A DNA stretch of 64,000 bases from Pediococcus acidilactici DSM 20284 (GTDB lineage Bacteria; Bacillota; Bacilli; Lactobacillales; Lactobacillaceae), in contig NZ_GL397067.1 of assembly GCF_000146325.1 (NCBI RefSeq), forward strand, positions 1,491,628-1,555,627, in the 5' to 3' direction. Under the pieces are notes generated by a model that saw nothing but the letters and a program-made list of their open reading frames with translations, was not told the origin of the DNA and ran no database searches. A program made the translations under genes and the position numbers. Shown here one piece after another: positions 46,742 through 54,706 of the stretch. Every line of letters starts with the position of its first letter. The stretch's first letter is position 1.

Positions 46742-46807
46742 TTTTTGAAAATGACACAATCCAAGCTGGAAATTGTTGAAAAACAGGCTGGCTTAGTTAA
46801 GGATAAA

Positions 46808-46822
46808 ATGTAAGCGATTCCG
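46808..46822 (+). promoter_or_regulatory. cre-like site upstream of the S14 gene
   Basis: ATGTAAGCGATTCCG matches 14 of 15 cre positions. Catabolite control of a ribosomal protein is unexpected, so this may be fortuitous. Confidence 0.3.
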
Positions 46823-46843
46823 GTAAAGCGGAAAGCAAAATGG

Positions 46844-46872
46844 TTTACTTTTAGTAAGTGAGGCAGTATACT
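46844..46872 (+). promoter_or_regulatory. S14 gene promoter overlapped by a palindrome
   Basis: -35 TTTACT (46844-46849), 17-bp spacer, -10 TATACT (46867-46872). The palindrome TTACTTTTAGTAA (46845-46857) covers the -35. The same palindrome with flanking AAGT/AGT occurs at the nitroreductase promoter (52714-52726). Confidence 0.7.
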
Positions 46873-46907
46873 GTTTGCACAATTATTTTTAGTAAGGGAG
46901 TGCTCAT

Positions 46908-47177
46908 TTGGCAAAAAAGTCTAAAATTGCAAAGGAAAAGAAAATAGAAGAAACGGTAATGCGCTATGCCGCATTGCGCGAAAAGTTGAAGGCACAAAAG
47001 GATTACCAAGAGCTTAGTAAGTTGCCGCGGAATGCTTCACCAACTAGAATTCACCGACGCGACGCGTTAGATGGTCGACCGCATGCTTACATGCGCAAAT
47101 TTCAGCTGTCTCGGTTGAATTTTAGAAAATTGGCGCACGAAGGTCAAATTCCAGGAGTTAAAAAGGCTTCTTGGTAG
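46908..47177 (+). CDS. rpsN: 30S ribosomal protein S14, zinc-independent form
   Basis: 89-residue small-subunit protein. It lacks the CxxC pairs of the zinc-binding 61-residue S14 and has the longer form with [40 protein letters not shown] and the C-terminal [20 protein letters not shown]. It starts at TTG (46908) after AAGGGAG. In many Firmicutes this paralogue substitutes for the zinc form when zinc is scarce; here it is monocistronic with a repressor-type palindrome on its promoter. Confidence 0.95.
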   Translation: MAKKSKIAKEKKIEETVMRYAALREKLKAQKDYQELSKLPRNASPTRIHRRDALDGRPHAYMRKFQLSRLNFRKLAHEGQIPGVKKASW

Positions 47178-47205
47178 GGATGAGAGCTGAAAAGTTCCAT
47201 AAATT

Positions 47206-47235
47206 AGCGAAGACAATTAGGTCTGCGCTTTTTTT
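47206..47235 (+). terminator. Terminator after the S14 gene
   Basis: AGCGAAGAC with GTCTGCGCT and a seven-T run. Confidence 0.8.
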
Positions 47236-47378
47236 GTACCATTTTTTAGAAAAATAAATAGTAGAAGACTGAGCATTAAATTTACAAAGAAGTACGACTT
47301 TTTATTTGAAAATCCCCTGAAAATAAAGTGGTAAGATGGTATATGTACATAATTATATTAGAGAAAGAAGTTTTTTTA

Positions 47379-48317
47379 GTGAAGTTAAGGACCTTGCTTT
47401 ATGTCGTCATTTCTACTTTTTTGTTTAGTTCAATGGAGATTGCGCTGAAGGTTGCTGGAGGGACGTTTAACCCGATTCAGTTGAATTTTATCCGCTTCTT
47501 ATTCGGGGGATTGCTATTATTACCCTTCACAATGAAAACGTTGAAAAAACAAGGACGCCGATTGAAAGGACGGGACATTGCGGCATTTTCAATGACTGGA
47601 TTTTCGTGCGTGTTAGTCAGCATGACGTTGTATCAACTAGCTATTCAGTTATCACTGCCCGCCACAATTGCGATTTTGCTAAGTGCTAACCCTGCATTTG
47701 GGATGTTGATTGGCCTAGTTTTACTGAAGGAAAAGATGTCGCGAACCAATACCCTGGCCGTAATTTTAACGCTAGCGGGATTGTTGGTAATTATTAATCC
47801 GTTTAACTTGACCAATCCTTTAGGAATTACGTTAGGTTTGCTAAGTTCCATCACTTTTGCAATTTATGGGATTTTAACCCGACTTAGCTCGAATAAGCTG
47901 GGATTTGGCGGAATGACCATGACGTGTTTTTCGTTTATTGCTGGAGCAATCGAGTTAGCGATTTTTATGGCAATTACTCATATTCCGGTAGTCAGCAGGG
48001 CTTTTAGTGGGCTAGAAGGATTTAGCGATATTCCGTTCTTCCAAGGGATTACCCTTTCAAATATTCTGTTATTAGCATACATAAGTTTCTTGGTTACGGG
48101 GGTCGGTTTTGGTTTGTACTTCGTAGTAATGGGTGAAGCTGGAGTACCGATTGCTTCGTTGATTTTCTTTATTAAACCGGCGCTAGCACCAATTTTGTCG
48201 CTGTTGATTTTAGGGGATCCGATTCACTTGAATACCATTGTGGGAATTATAATTATCCTGATTGGATCAGTAGTTACGCTAGTAGGCGAAAAGATTGCGA
48301 TGAGGATGAGCAAATAA
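47379..48317 (+). CDS. DMT-superfamily (EamA) transporter
   Basis: 312-residue membrane protein with ten predicted helices arranged as two EamA repeats (about 5-135 and 150-300). Repeat signatures: LNFIRFLFGGLLLLPF and ATIAILLSANPAFGMLIGLV then LLKEKM; second half IASLIFFIKPALAPILSLL then ILGDP. The start is taken as GTG at 47379, giving the usual short cytoplasmic N-terminus; the frame is open 51 bp further upstream without a ribosome site. Substrate unknown (drug, metabolite or amino acid efflux). Three family A repeats follow. Confidence 0.85.
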   Translation: MKLRTLLYVVISTFLFSSMEIALKVAGGTFNPIQLNFIRFLFGGLLLLPFTMKTLKKQGRRLKGRDIAAFSMTGFSCVLVSMTLYQLAIQLSLPATIAILLSANPAFGMLIGLVLLKEKMSRTNTLAVILTLAGLLVIINPFNLTNPLGITLGLLSSITFAIYGILTRLSSNKLGFGGMTMTCFSFIAGAIELAIFMAITHIPVVSRAFSGLEGFSDIPFFQGITLSNILLLAYISFLVTGVGFGLYFVVMGEAGVPIASLIFFIKPALAPILSLLILGDPIHLNTIVGIIIILIGSVVTLVGEKIAMRMSK

Positions 48318-48321
48318 ATAA

Positions 48322-48460
48322 GAGTGCTTTGGCACCCGGGTAAACCGTGAGGACTAACAGAATTACGGGGCTAATCGTGTTTTTTGCGATTGGCCCCGTA
48401 ATTTAGTTAGCCGGAAGGGTTTGGGTGACAAAGCACGTTTCGACACAGTTGCAGAGTAGG
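48322..48460 (+). repeat. Family A structured intergenic repeat, copy A3
   Basis: Outer stem GTGCTTTG with CAAAGCAC is perfect; CACCCGGGTA and TTTGGGTG extend it. Joints GAGGACTAAC and GTTAGCCGGAAGGG enclose the hairpin AATTACGGGGC...AATCG with CGATTGGCCCCGTAATT. The tail ACGTTTCGAC then GTTGCAGAG follows. First of three tandem copies, 5 bp after the transporter stop codon. Confidence 0.75.
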
Positions 48461-48465
48461 CAGAG

Positions 48466-48565
48466 ATTAACAAGGTTTCGAAATTAATCGCGGTTTAACG
48501 ACTGATTTCGAAATCAGGTTAACCGGAGAAAATTGGTGGCTGGAGCTTATTTTGACTCAGTAGCT
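48466..48565 (+). repeat. Family A structured intergenic repeat, copy A4
   Basis: GATTAACAAGGTTTCGAAAT with apical ATCGCGGTTTAACGA and ATTTCGAAATCAGGTTAACC form the hairpin; GGAGAAAATTGGTGGC replaces the usual right joint and TTTTGACTCAGTAGC is the tail. Confidence 0.6.
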
Positions 48566-48672
48566 AAGGTGACGTGAGGACTAACAGAATTACGGGGCTG
48601 ATCGCGGTTTTTGCAATTGGTCCCGTAATTTAGTTAGCCGGAAGGGCTGGGGAGGTAAAGCATGGTTTGCCA
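48566..48672 (+). repeat. Family A structured intergenic repeat, copy A5
   Basis: GTGAGGACTAACAGAATTAC, GGGGCTGATCGCGG apical part, GTCCCGTAATTTAGTTAGCC and GGAAGGGCTGGGG. It is close to A3 in sequence but carries changes in both arms of the hairpin. The tail is lost. Confidence 0.65.
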
Positions 48673-48787
48673 AACCCGTTAACGAATTTATAAGAAACTT
48701 TATAGGTCGTTCACACTTTAATTTAGCGTATGTACTATAATACATAAATAAGTAATCGCGATTAAAGGAAGGAAAAGCGTAATATCA

Positions 48788-50386
48788 ATGATCTTTTTTA
48801 TTAATGCACAAATGCCGGAGCAGAAATCAGGGATTGAACATGCGGAGTTAAAACGACTGGAGCTTTTTAACAAGATGAAGGTAGATTGTCGGCTGATTTT
48901 GCGGGATTGGAGCGCGGACACCCACCGCCTCACGCAGGCCGCTGGGATTGACGACCAGCAATTGATCAACATGTTTGACTACTACCAGCAAGCTTTACAA
49001 GTACAACGTCACATAGTTCACCCCGATGATTTAGATTTTGGAGTCGCGGACGTTGAACTCAAATATGAACCGGAAAATCAGCAGTATTTAGTGGTAACGC
49101 CTGCTCAGGAACTGGTCGCTCGGATTAATGTCGCGGGTGACGAGGAGCGGGTGGTCTCTACCGAACTTTTTGACGGCTTTGGAAATCTTTATCGAGTTGA
49201 CAACTACGATTACCGAGGCTTTGTCTCCCTTTCACAATGGTACACTCCCGATAATCAGATTGAAAATGAAGAATGGAAAACTCCGGAAGGTAAAACAGTT
49301 ATCGAAGCTTTTACCAAGCAGAACCGGGCTGGTGAACTTAAACCATCAGGATGGAAATTAACGGACCGTCACGGAAAAGTTTATCAATTTGACACGATTG
49401 AAACCTTTACGAAGCATTTTCTAGACGAGCTGAATGACGATTTTTGGTCGACCAAGCAACCTAATATTTTTGTGTTGGATCGTAATCATTTAGCTGACTG
49501 GGCCTTTTTAAACATGGAAAAACCAGCTTATCGAGTGATTCATTTGCACAACTCACACGCTAGTGATGCACAAGCGCCCATGGATTCTACGTTGAACCAG
49601 CATTATGAATTTGCGTTGCGGTCGATGGATCGCTACGACGCTTTTATCAGTGCAACCCAAAAGCAAACTGCAGACGTTCAAGAGCGTTTTCACCCCCATA
49701 CCCGGTTATTTACCATCCCGGTAGGCATTGTGCCCGAGCAGTTACGACAAGCCCCCCAAGTTCCAGTTGCTAAGCGGAAGTTTGGAAAAATGGTGGCTTT
49801 TGCTCGGATTGCGTGGGAGAAGCACCTTGACGACCTAGTGCGGGCGATTGCCATCGTCCACCAGACGATTCCAGAAGTGACGCTCGATCTTTATGGTTAT
49901 GCGGACCCTGCGAATAACTACGAAGCTAAACGGAAAGTGGAAGAGGTTATCCAGGAAAACCATTTAGAAAAGGTGGTTAGTTTTAAGGGATATACCACTG
50001 CGATAGATGAAGTGGAAAATCAGGCGATGATGTTTGGGTTGACTTCGCGAATGGAAGGCTTCAACTTAGCCGTAATGGAAGGGATTGCCCACGGATTAAT
50101 TTCCTTTACTTACGACGTTAATTACGGGCCCAATGAGATTGTAGAAAATGACGTGAATGGTAATGTGGTACCTTACGGTGATTACGAAGCGTTGGCGCAA
50201 GCAATCATCAAGGTTTTACAAGATCAGCAATTAGCGCAGCGTTATTCCACCGGAGCGTACACTTCGGCCGAGCGTTATTCGGAAAAACAAGTTTGGCAAG
50301 CTTGGCAGGCGCTACTAGATGACGCACAAGCAAGCTGGCCAGCAAAGCTTCAGGCAATGCCAGAATTTCGGGAGGATGTTGAATAA
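48788..50386 (+). CDS. TagE-like GT4 glycosyltransferase (first of a coupled pair)
   Basis: 532 residues, cytoplasmic. The N-terminal half carries the region seen in poly(glycerol-phosphate) alpha-glucosyltransferases (GIEHAELKRLELFNKMKV, FDGFGNLYRVDNYDYRGF). The C-terminal half is a GT4 GT-B domain: nucleotide-sugar site with MVAFARIAWEKHLDDLVRAI and the E-x7-E motif in MEGFNLAVMEGIAHG, then VNYGPNEIVENDVNGNVV. Likely UDP-glucose transferase on wall or lipoteichoic acid or a surface glycoprotein. Its stop codon overlaps the start of the next paralogue (TAATG). Comparable tagE pairs are known in lactobacilli. Confidence 0.8.
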   Translation: MIFFINAQMPEQKSGIEHAELKRLELFNKMKVDCRLILRDWSADTHRLTQAAGIDDQQLINMFDYYQQALQVQRHIVHPDDLDFGVADVELKYEPENQQYLVVTPAQELVARINVAGDEERVVSTELFDGFGNLYRVDNYDYRGFVSLSQWYTPDNQIENEEWKTPEGKTVIEAFTKQNRAGELKPSGWKLTDRHGKVYQFDTIETFTKHFLDELNDDFWSTKQPNIFVLDRNHLADWAFLNMEKPAYRVIHLHNSHASDAQAPMDSTLNQHYEFALRSMDRYDAFISATQKQTADVQERFHPHTRLFTIPVGIVPEQLRQAPQVPVAKRKFGKMVAFARIAWEKHLDDLVRAIAIVHQTIPEVTLDLYGYADPANNYEAKRKVEEVIQENHLEKVVSFKGYTTAIDEVENQAMMFGLTSRMEGFNLAVMEGIAHGLISFTYDVNYGPNEIVENDVNGNVVPYGDYEALAQAIIKVLQDQQLAQRYSTGAYTSAERYSEKQVWQAWQALLDDAQASWPAKLQAMPEFREDVE

Positions 50387-51882
50387 TGAAGTATTTTGTT
50401 AGCCGAGGAATTTACACCTTTAATTCGGGAACTGAGCATGCTCAAGCCCAACGGACCCGTCTTTTTAACCAACAAAATGATCCCGCACGGTACGTAACGA
50501 TGGATTATAACCGCTTTTGGTTGCGGGATGCCCAGCGCGTTGGATTGGCCGGCGATCAAGTATTAAACATGTACGATTATTTTCAAGGAACTACGCAAAC
50601 GCCAACCGTGGCGGTACCGGTACGGGAATTTAAGCAGTTGCCGTTTGATGAATACCAACTGGTTGATCATGGCCCCGATTATTATACGGTCGATCACGCG
50701 GGCCGACAGCTTGCACGGATCAATATTTTACCAGGGACGGTCGGCTTGGTAGGGGACGTGGAATATTACGACCGCTTTGATAACCTAGTTTCCCGGGATA
50801 ATTACGATTGGCGCGGTTTCAAATCGTCAATTGATTACTTCCACCCCGATGGCAGCTTAGGAGTGCGCCGCTTTTTAAATTTAGCAGGAGAAGTAGTTTT
50901 AGAAAATGTTTATATGAACGTTGCGGATCAATTACAGCCCACCATGTGGAAACTGATTGGTTATCACGGGCAGGATTACCGGTTTGACTCGCAAGAGGAC
51001 TTGTTTTTATTCTTCTTAAACGAAATTGCGGAACAAGACGACAAAGCGGTCATGGTTGCCGACCACCGCGACGTGGATTTGATGGTTATGCAAGTTGAAA
51101 AGGCCCAATCCCGGTGGTTAGCCTTTCATGGAGCGCACGCGGACCATCACGGCAATGTTTATGCAGCCTATACACCCGCATTTCAAGCAGAACCGGGAGA
51201 AATTGATGGAATCATCGTGCCTACTGTCCAACAGCAGACGGCTATTCAAGGGCAATTTCCCGAGACACCAGTTTACGTGGCGGCTGATACGGTAGTTGAT
51301 GCTAAGATTTTGGCTAATACCGTTTCTAAAAAGAAGCGTACTCCCGACCACGCTATTTTCAGTGGACGTTTAGAAAGTGATCGGCGCCCCGACGAAGCGT
51401 TGGCAGCTTTTTTGCGGTTGTTTGATCAGCTTCCCGACGCGACGTTGGAATACCGGGGCTACACAAATGATCACCAACTATTAGGTCGTTTGAAACAGAT
51501 GGCCCAACACATGGGAATTGCCGAGCACGTTATTTTTGGTGATTACTTGCCGGATGCAGCAATGGACAATTTCTATAATCAGGCACAGGTACTCATTAAT
51601 ACGGCTTACGACGAAGCTGGCGGGATTAGCGTCATTGAAGCCATGGCGCATGGGGTTCCGGTGGTTGCTTACTATACCGACTACGGCATTGAAAATTTAG
51701 TGGAAAATAATGTCAACGGGTTTGTCGTCACAAATGGTGATCAGGCGCAGATGGCCCGACGAGTAAAACAAATTCTACAGGACCCAGATTTGTGGCAAAA
51801 ATTAAGCCGGGGAGCTCAACAAACGGCCCAGGCTTATCAAGCAAGAACGGTTTATCAACAGTGGAAAAATATTCTAGGATGA
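50386..51882 (+). CDS. TagE-like GT4 glycosyltransferase (second of a coupled pair)
   Basis: 498-residue paralogue of the preceding protein with the same layout: N-terminal GTEHAQAQRTRLFNQQND and YDRFDNLVSRDNYDWRGF, C-terminal GT4 domain with FSGRLESDRRPDEALAAFL and the E-x7-E motif in DEAGGISVIEAMAHG. It starts 1 bp inside the upstream stop codon, so equal-ratio synthesis and a hetero-oligomer are plausible. Identity to its partner is modest, which argues for an old duplication and divided roles. Acceptor unknown. Confidence 0.8.
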   Translation: MKYFVSRGIYTFNSGTEHAQAQRTRLFNQQNDPARYVTMDYNRFWLRDAQRVGLAGDQVLNMYDYFQGTTQTPTVAVPVREFKQLPFDEYQLVDHGPDYYTVDHAGRQLARINILPGTVGLVGDVEYYDRFDNLVSRDNYDWRGFKSSIDYFHPDGSLGVRRFLNLAGEVVLENVYMNVADQLQPTMWKLIGYHGQDYRFDSQEDLFLFFLNEIAEQDDKAVMVADHRDVDLMVMQVEKAQSRWLAFHGAHADHHGNVYAAYTPAFQAEPGEIDGIIVPTVQQQTAIQGQFPETPVYVAADTVVDAKILANTVSKKKRTPDHAIFSGRLESDRRPDEALAAFLRLFDQLPDATLEYRGYTNDHQLLGRLKQMAQHMGIAEHVIFGDYLPDAAMDNFYNQAQVLINTAYDEAGGISVIEAMAHGVPVVAYYTDYGIENLVENNVNGFVVTNGDQAQMARRVKQILQDPDLWQKLSRGAQQTAQAYQARTVYQQWKNILG

Positions 51883-51895
51883 GTAAATAAAAACA

Positions 51896-52040
51896 GCGCG
51901 GGACAGCAATTGAATAATTGATGAACATTAACTAAAAATGACCATTATGCCTGAATTTGGCGTAATGGTCATTTTGGGATTAAGCGGAATAAACTGACTT
52001 TTGACGCTGTTGAAGGCAACGCACCAAAAATTTTTAGTTT
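51896..52040 (+). repeat. Family B structured repeat, copy B5
   Basis: GCGGGACAGCAATTG, GATGAACATTAACTAAAAAT, hairpin ATGACCATTATGCC with GGCGTAATGGTCAT, then GGATTAAGCGGAATAAACTG. Lies between convergent genes. The GCGTAATGG arm change is matched by pairing with CCATTATGC. Confidence 0.65.
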
Positions 52041-52072
52041 TACTCAGCTGCTATTTGTTTTAAATGAAAAAA

Positions 52073-52678
52073 TTATTTAATAACGCGGAAGCGTTCGTCA
52101 TCTGGCATAAATTCCTTATCGCCAGCTGGTTGTTCAATTGAACCGAATGGCATTTGTGCCTTCAAAGTCCAGTTAGCTGGAATATCGAATTTTTCTGCGA
52201 TGAATTTGTCAGCAATTGGGTTGTAGTGTTGAAGAGAAGCGCCAATGCCTTCGTTAGCTAATGCAGTCCAAACGTCCACGTTAGCAATTCCCATTCCGTG
52301 TTCACCAAACATGTCAAATGCATCTTTGTATAGTGGGAAATTCTTCTTCAAGTCAGCGATGACGTCTTCATCGGTGTAGAAGAGGACGGTACCGAGTCCG
52401 GCCTTAAATGCGCCTTCGACCTTTGCCTTGGTAGCTTTAAAGGCTTCTTCGTTAGGAACTTCGCCGTGTAAAATATCTAAAATTCCATCCCAAAGTTCAT
52501 CGTGAGCCTTACCGTAAAGGATAACCGCGCGGATTGATTGGCTATTAAATGCGCTTGGTGATTGGCGAATTGCTTCTTCGATGATTTCGGTAATTTCGTC
52601 TTCGCTAAGCTTTACGTTTTTACCTAGTGCGTAGATTGACCGACGTTTTTTTAAGTTTTCTAAAAATGAATTTGACAT
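52073..52678 (-). CDS. Nitroreductase-family oxidoreductase
   Basis: 201-residue FMN-dependent reductase of the HBN1/FrnE-unrelated, short nitroreductase branch. Motifs: RRSIYALGKNVKLSEDEI, RQSPSAFNSQSIRAVILYG (FMN binding), YKDAFDMFGEHGMGIANVDV, and EGIGASLQHYNPIADKFI. No second substrate-binding fusion. The ATG at 52678 is preferred; GAAGGGA lies 8 bp upstream, and the codon at 52687 overlaps that site. Its promoter carries the TTACTTTTAGTAA palindrome, suggesting control by a redox- or electrophile-sensing repressor. Confidence 0.88.
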   Translation of the reverse strand: MSNSFLENLKKRRSIYALGKNVKLSEDEITEIIEEAIRQSPSAFNSQSIRAVILYGKAHDELWDGILDILHGEVPNEEAFKATKAKVEGAFKAGLGTVLFYTDEDVIADLKKNFPLYKDAFDMFGEHGMGIANVDVWTALANEGIGASLQHYNPIADKFIAEKFDIPANWTLKAQMPFGSIEQPAGDKEFMPDDERFRVIK

Positions 52679-52698
52679 ATTGAACATCCCTTCTGTAA

Positions 52699-52726
52699 CT
52701 ATAATTGTCTGGCTTACTTTTAGTAA
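52699..52726 (-). promoter_or_regulatory. Nitroreductase promoter overlapped by a palindrome
   Basis: On the minus strand -35 TTACTA (52726-52721), 16-bp spacer, -10 TATAGT (52704-52699). The palindrome TTACTTTTAGTAA (52714-52726) overlaps the -35. It is identical in its 13-bp core to the one at the S14 promoter. Confidence 0.7.
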
Positions 52727-52842
52727 GTAGCTTTAGTATATAAAAAAGTTGAGGGGATTGCAAGTTTTTTAGAAAATAAATTGACCGATTGCCAATCAAT
52801 TGTAATAATATGGTTAATAAACGATGTGGCGGAGGATGGAAG

Positions 52843-53664
52843 ATGAAGAAAATTATCACGGTGATGGCAGCTTTAACGATGGCAGTCACCTTGGGAGCTT
52901 GCGGTAAGAAAGCGGCGTCGAGCGGGACGGTTTCCTCAGAAAAAACGACCCAGTCGCCAACCAAGCTGCAAGTGGTTACTAAGAAAAAGAAGACTAATAA
53001 TTTGGGAAACGTTTTGATCACGATCAAGACTAACTCAAAAGCTAAAGTTAAGATAACCAACACTAAAACTAAGAAGGTAGCAAATTTAACGGCGGATGCG
53101 GATGGAAAGTTAATCTTTAACGCGCATTTAGGCGAACACACCAAGGAAGCCGAATTTATGATTACCGCTACGGCTAAACATCATCAAGCTAGTGGAACGC
53201 AAAAGTTTAAAGTATATAACGATTCGGCTGCTTACCACGAGTGGGAACAAAATCAAAGCAGCGCGGCGGAATCCTCTTCTTCTGCTGAAGAATCTTCATC
53301 GGTGGACGAACAATCTTCGTCTGCAGATGACAGCAGTGCAGAAGTAGATATTACGGCTGGCGATGATGTATCCAGTGCGGCTAGTTCCAGCAATTCGAAT
53401 ACTGGAACGAACACTACGGGAACCGCGGGCGGTGGTTACGTGGCTCCAAGCTATAGTGCGCCAAGTTACAGCTATCCAATCTACCAAGGCGGAGGCAACC
53501 ATTATCATTCAAGTACCAGCGGCGGGAGTGCTAGTTCAGCGCCAAGTTCTAACGATACGGTAAGCGATCAAGCTGACGAATCGGACACGGATGCCACGGT
53601 AAATAACGCCGTTACTGATAAAGTTGAAGCAACTACGGAAGAAGCAACGGAAAGTGCGGATTAA
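52843..53664 (+). CDS. Ser-rich surface lipoprotein
   Basis: 273-residue secreted lipoprotein. Start is ATG 52843 after GGAGGATGG. Signal peptide KKIITVMAALTMAVT with lipobox LGAC, Cys20 being the lipidation site. A basic stretch (KLQVVTKKKKTNN) precedes a beta-rich segment (about 60-120, VLITIKTNSKAKVKITNTKT). Then follow a Ser/Glu-rich tract (about 145-175), a Tyr/Gly/Pro-rich patch (GGGYVAPSYSAPSYSYPIYQ) and an acidic Thr/Ser tail. The low-complexity part may span the cell wall. Function unknown. Confidence 0.85.
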   Translation: MKKIITVMAALTMAVTLGACGKKAASSGTVSSEKTTQSPTKLQVVTKKKKTNNLGNVLITIKTNSKAKVKITNTKTKKVANLTADADGKLIFNAHLGEHTKEAEFMITATAKHHQASGTQKFKVYNDSAAYHEWEQNQSSAAESSSSAEESSSVDEQSSSADDSSAEVDITAGDDVSSAASSSNSNTGTNTTGTAGGGYVAPSYSAPSYSYPIYQGGGNHYHSSTSGGSASSAPSSNDTVSDQADESDTDATVNNAVTDKVEATTEEATESAD

Positions 53665-53667
53665 AAT

Positions 53668-53714
53668 AAAAAAGTTGGGGTTAGAATTAAAATTCTTACC
53701 TCAACTTTTTTAAT
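53668..53714. terminator. Bidirectional terminator, lipoprotein and kinase genes
   Basis: AAAAAGTTGGGGTTAGAATT with ATTCTTACCTCAACTTTTTT, between convergent genes. Confidence 0.85.
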
Positions 53715-53756
53715 TTCATCAATATTATTTTTATTTTCTACATTTACCGGCTTAAC

Positions 53757-54566
53757 TTAGTCCTCAAACGGTGCTAAGTGATTTACCGGACCATATTTGT
53801 GGCCTACAGCAATGGAGTTGCTAATTGCGGCGGTAACGAAGCGTTTGCCGATTCGAATAGCAGTGGCAATGTCAGTTCCCTTAGCAATTTCAGCAGTGAT
53901 GCAAGCTGAAAGTACGTCACCTGTACCGTTAACCCGGTCCGTTTCGACGTATGGGGCGCTCATCCAGAAGCTTTCACCATTTTCTAGAAGAACGAAATCG
54001 CGTACTTCGCTTTGAGCACCTGGTTTATGCGAACCCTTAAGGACCACATTTTTAGCGCCCATTTCCTGCAACATCTTTGCAGCGCGTTCCATGTCATCGT
54101 CATTTTGAATGTCAATGCCGGTTAACTTGATTGCCTCATAAAAATTAGGGGTAATCACGGTAGCTAACGGAATCAACTTCGCCTTCAAAGTTTCAAACGC
54201 GTCTTCCTCCAATAGTAAGGCACCGTGTTTGGTAATGATGACCGGATCCAAAACTAAAGGACCAAAGTCGAATTTTTGATAATTTTTGACAACGGTTTCA
54301 ATCATTGGTGCATCAGCTAACATTCCGGTTTTGCTAGCCCGGATTTTGAAATCGTCGGCTAGGGATTGAAATTCCTGGTCAACGAAATCAGTAGGAAGCG
54401 GGTGACTAGCTTGAATACCGTAAGAGTTTCCGGCAACGCAAGCGGTCATCACGCACATTCCGTGGACATCGCGACGTTGGAAGGTGTTTAAATCAGCCTC
54501 CATTCCTGCGCTACCATCGGAATCAGAACCGGCGATTGTTAAAGCTTGTGGAAATTCATTTGACAT
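53757..54566 (-). CDS. pdxK: Pyridoxine/hydroxymethylpyrimidine kinase, ThiD/PdxK family
   Basis: 269-residue ribokinase-fold kinase. GSDSDGSAGMEADLNTF near the N-terminus is the substrate-side Gly-rich motif; VLDPVIITKHGALLLEE, VITPNFYEAIKLTG and the anion-hole/catalytic NGTGDVLSACIT follow. The family includes ThiD and the PdxK of Firmicutes, which phosphorylates pyridoxal and pyridoxine; absence of other thiamin genes nearby favours vitamin B6 salvage, but this is not decisive. The ATG at 54566 follows AAGGAG by 8 bp. Confidence 0.85.
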   Translation of the reverse strand: MSNEFPQALTIAGSDSDGSAGMEADLNTFQRRDVHGMCVMTACVAGNSYGIQASHPLPTDFVDQEFQSLADDFKIRASKTGMLADAPMIETVVKNYQKFDFGPLVLDPVIITKHGALLLEEDAFETLKAKLIPLATVITPNFYEAIKLTGIDIQNDDDMERAAKMLQEMGAKNVVLKGSHKPGAQSEVRDFVLLENGESFWMSAPYVETDRVNGTGDVLSACITAEIAKGTDIATAIRIGKRFVTAAISNSIAVGHKYGPVNHLAPFED

Positions 54567-54644
54567 TAAACTCACTCCTTATTCTTTATTGGTTTAAGGA
54601 TAACATATTTAAAAATTGGTAGATCAGCAAGTTGGGAAAAGAAA

Positions 54645-54700
54645 AAGGGAGTTTCCCCTCAGCCTAGTGTTGAGCGGGAAAACCTCCCCCAAAAAAATTA
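54645..54700 (-). terminator. Terminator of the DUF2974-type gene
   Basis: On the minus strand GGGAGGTTTTCCCGCTCAAC pairs with the later TTGAGGGGAAACTCCC-type arm and is followed by TTTTTCTTTT. The stem is long with small bulges. Confidence 0.75.
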
Positions 54701-54706
54701 AAAAAG

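Noticed and set aside
52620-53144. A 174-residue open frame on the minus strand
   Set aside because: It overlaps the nitroreductase start, the intergenic promoter and the lipoprotein signal peptide in the opposite sense; it has no ribosome site and its text is what antisense of a Lys/Thr-rich gene gives.
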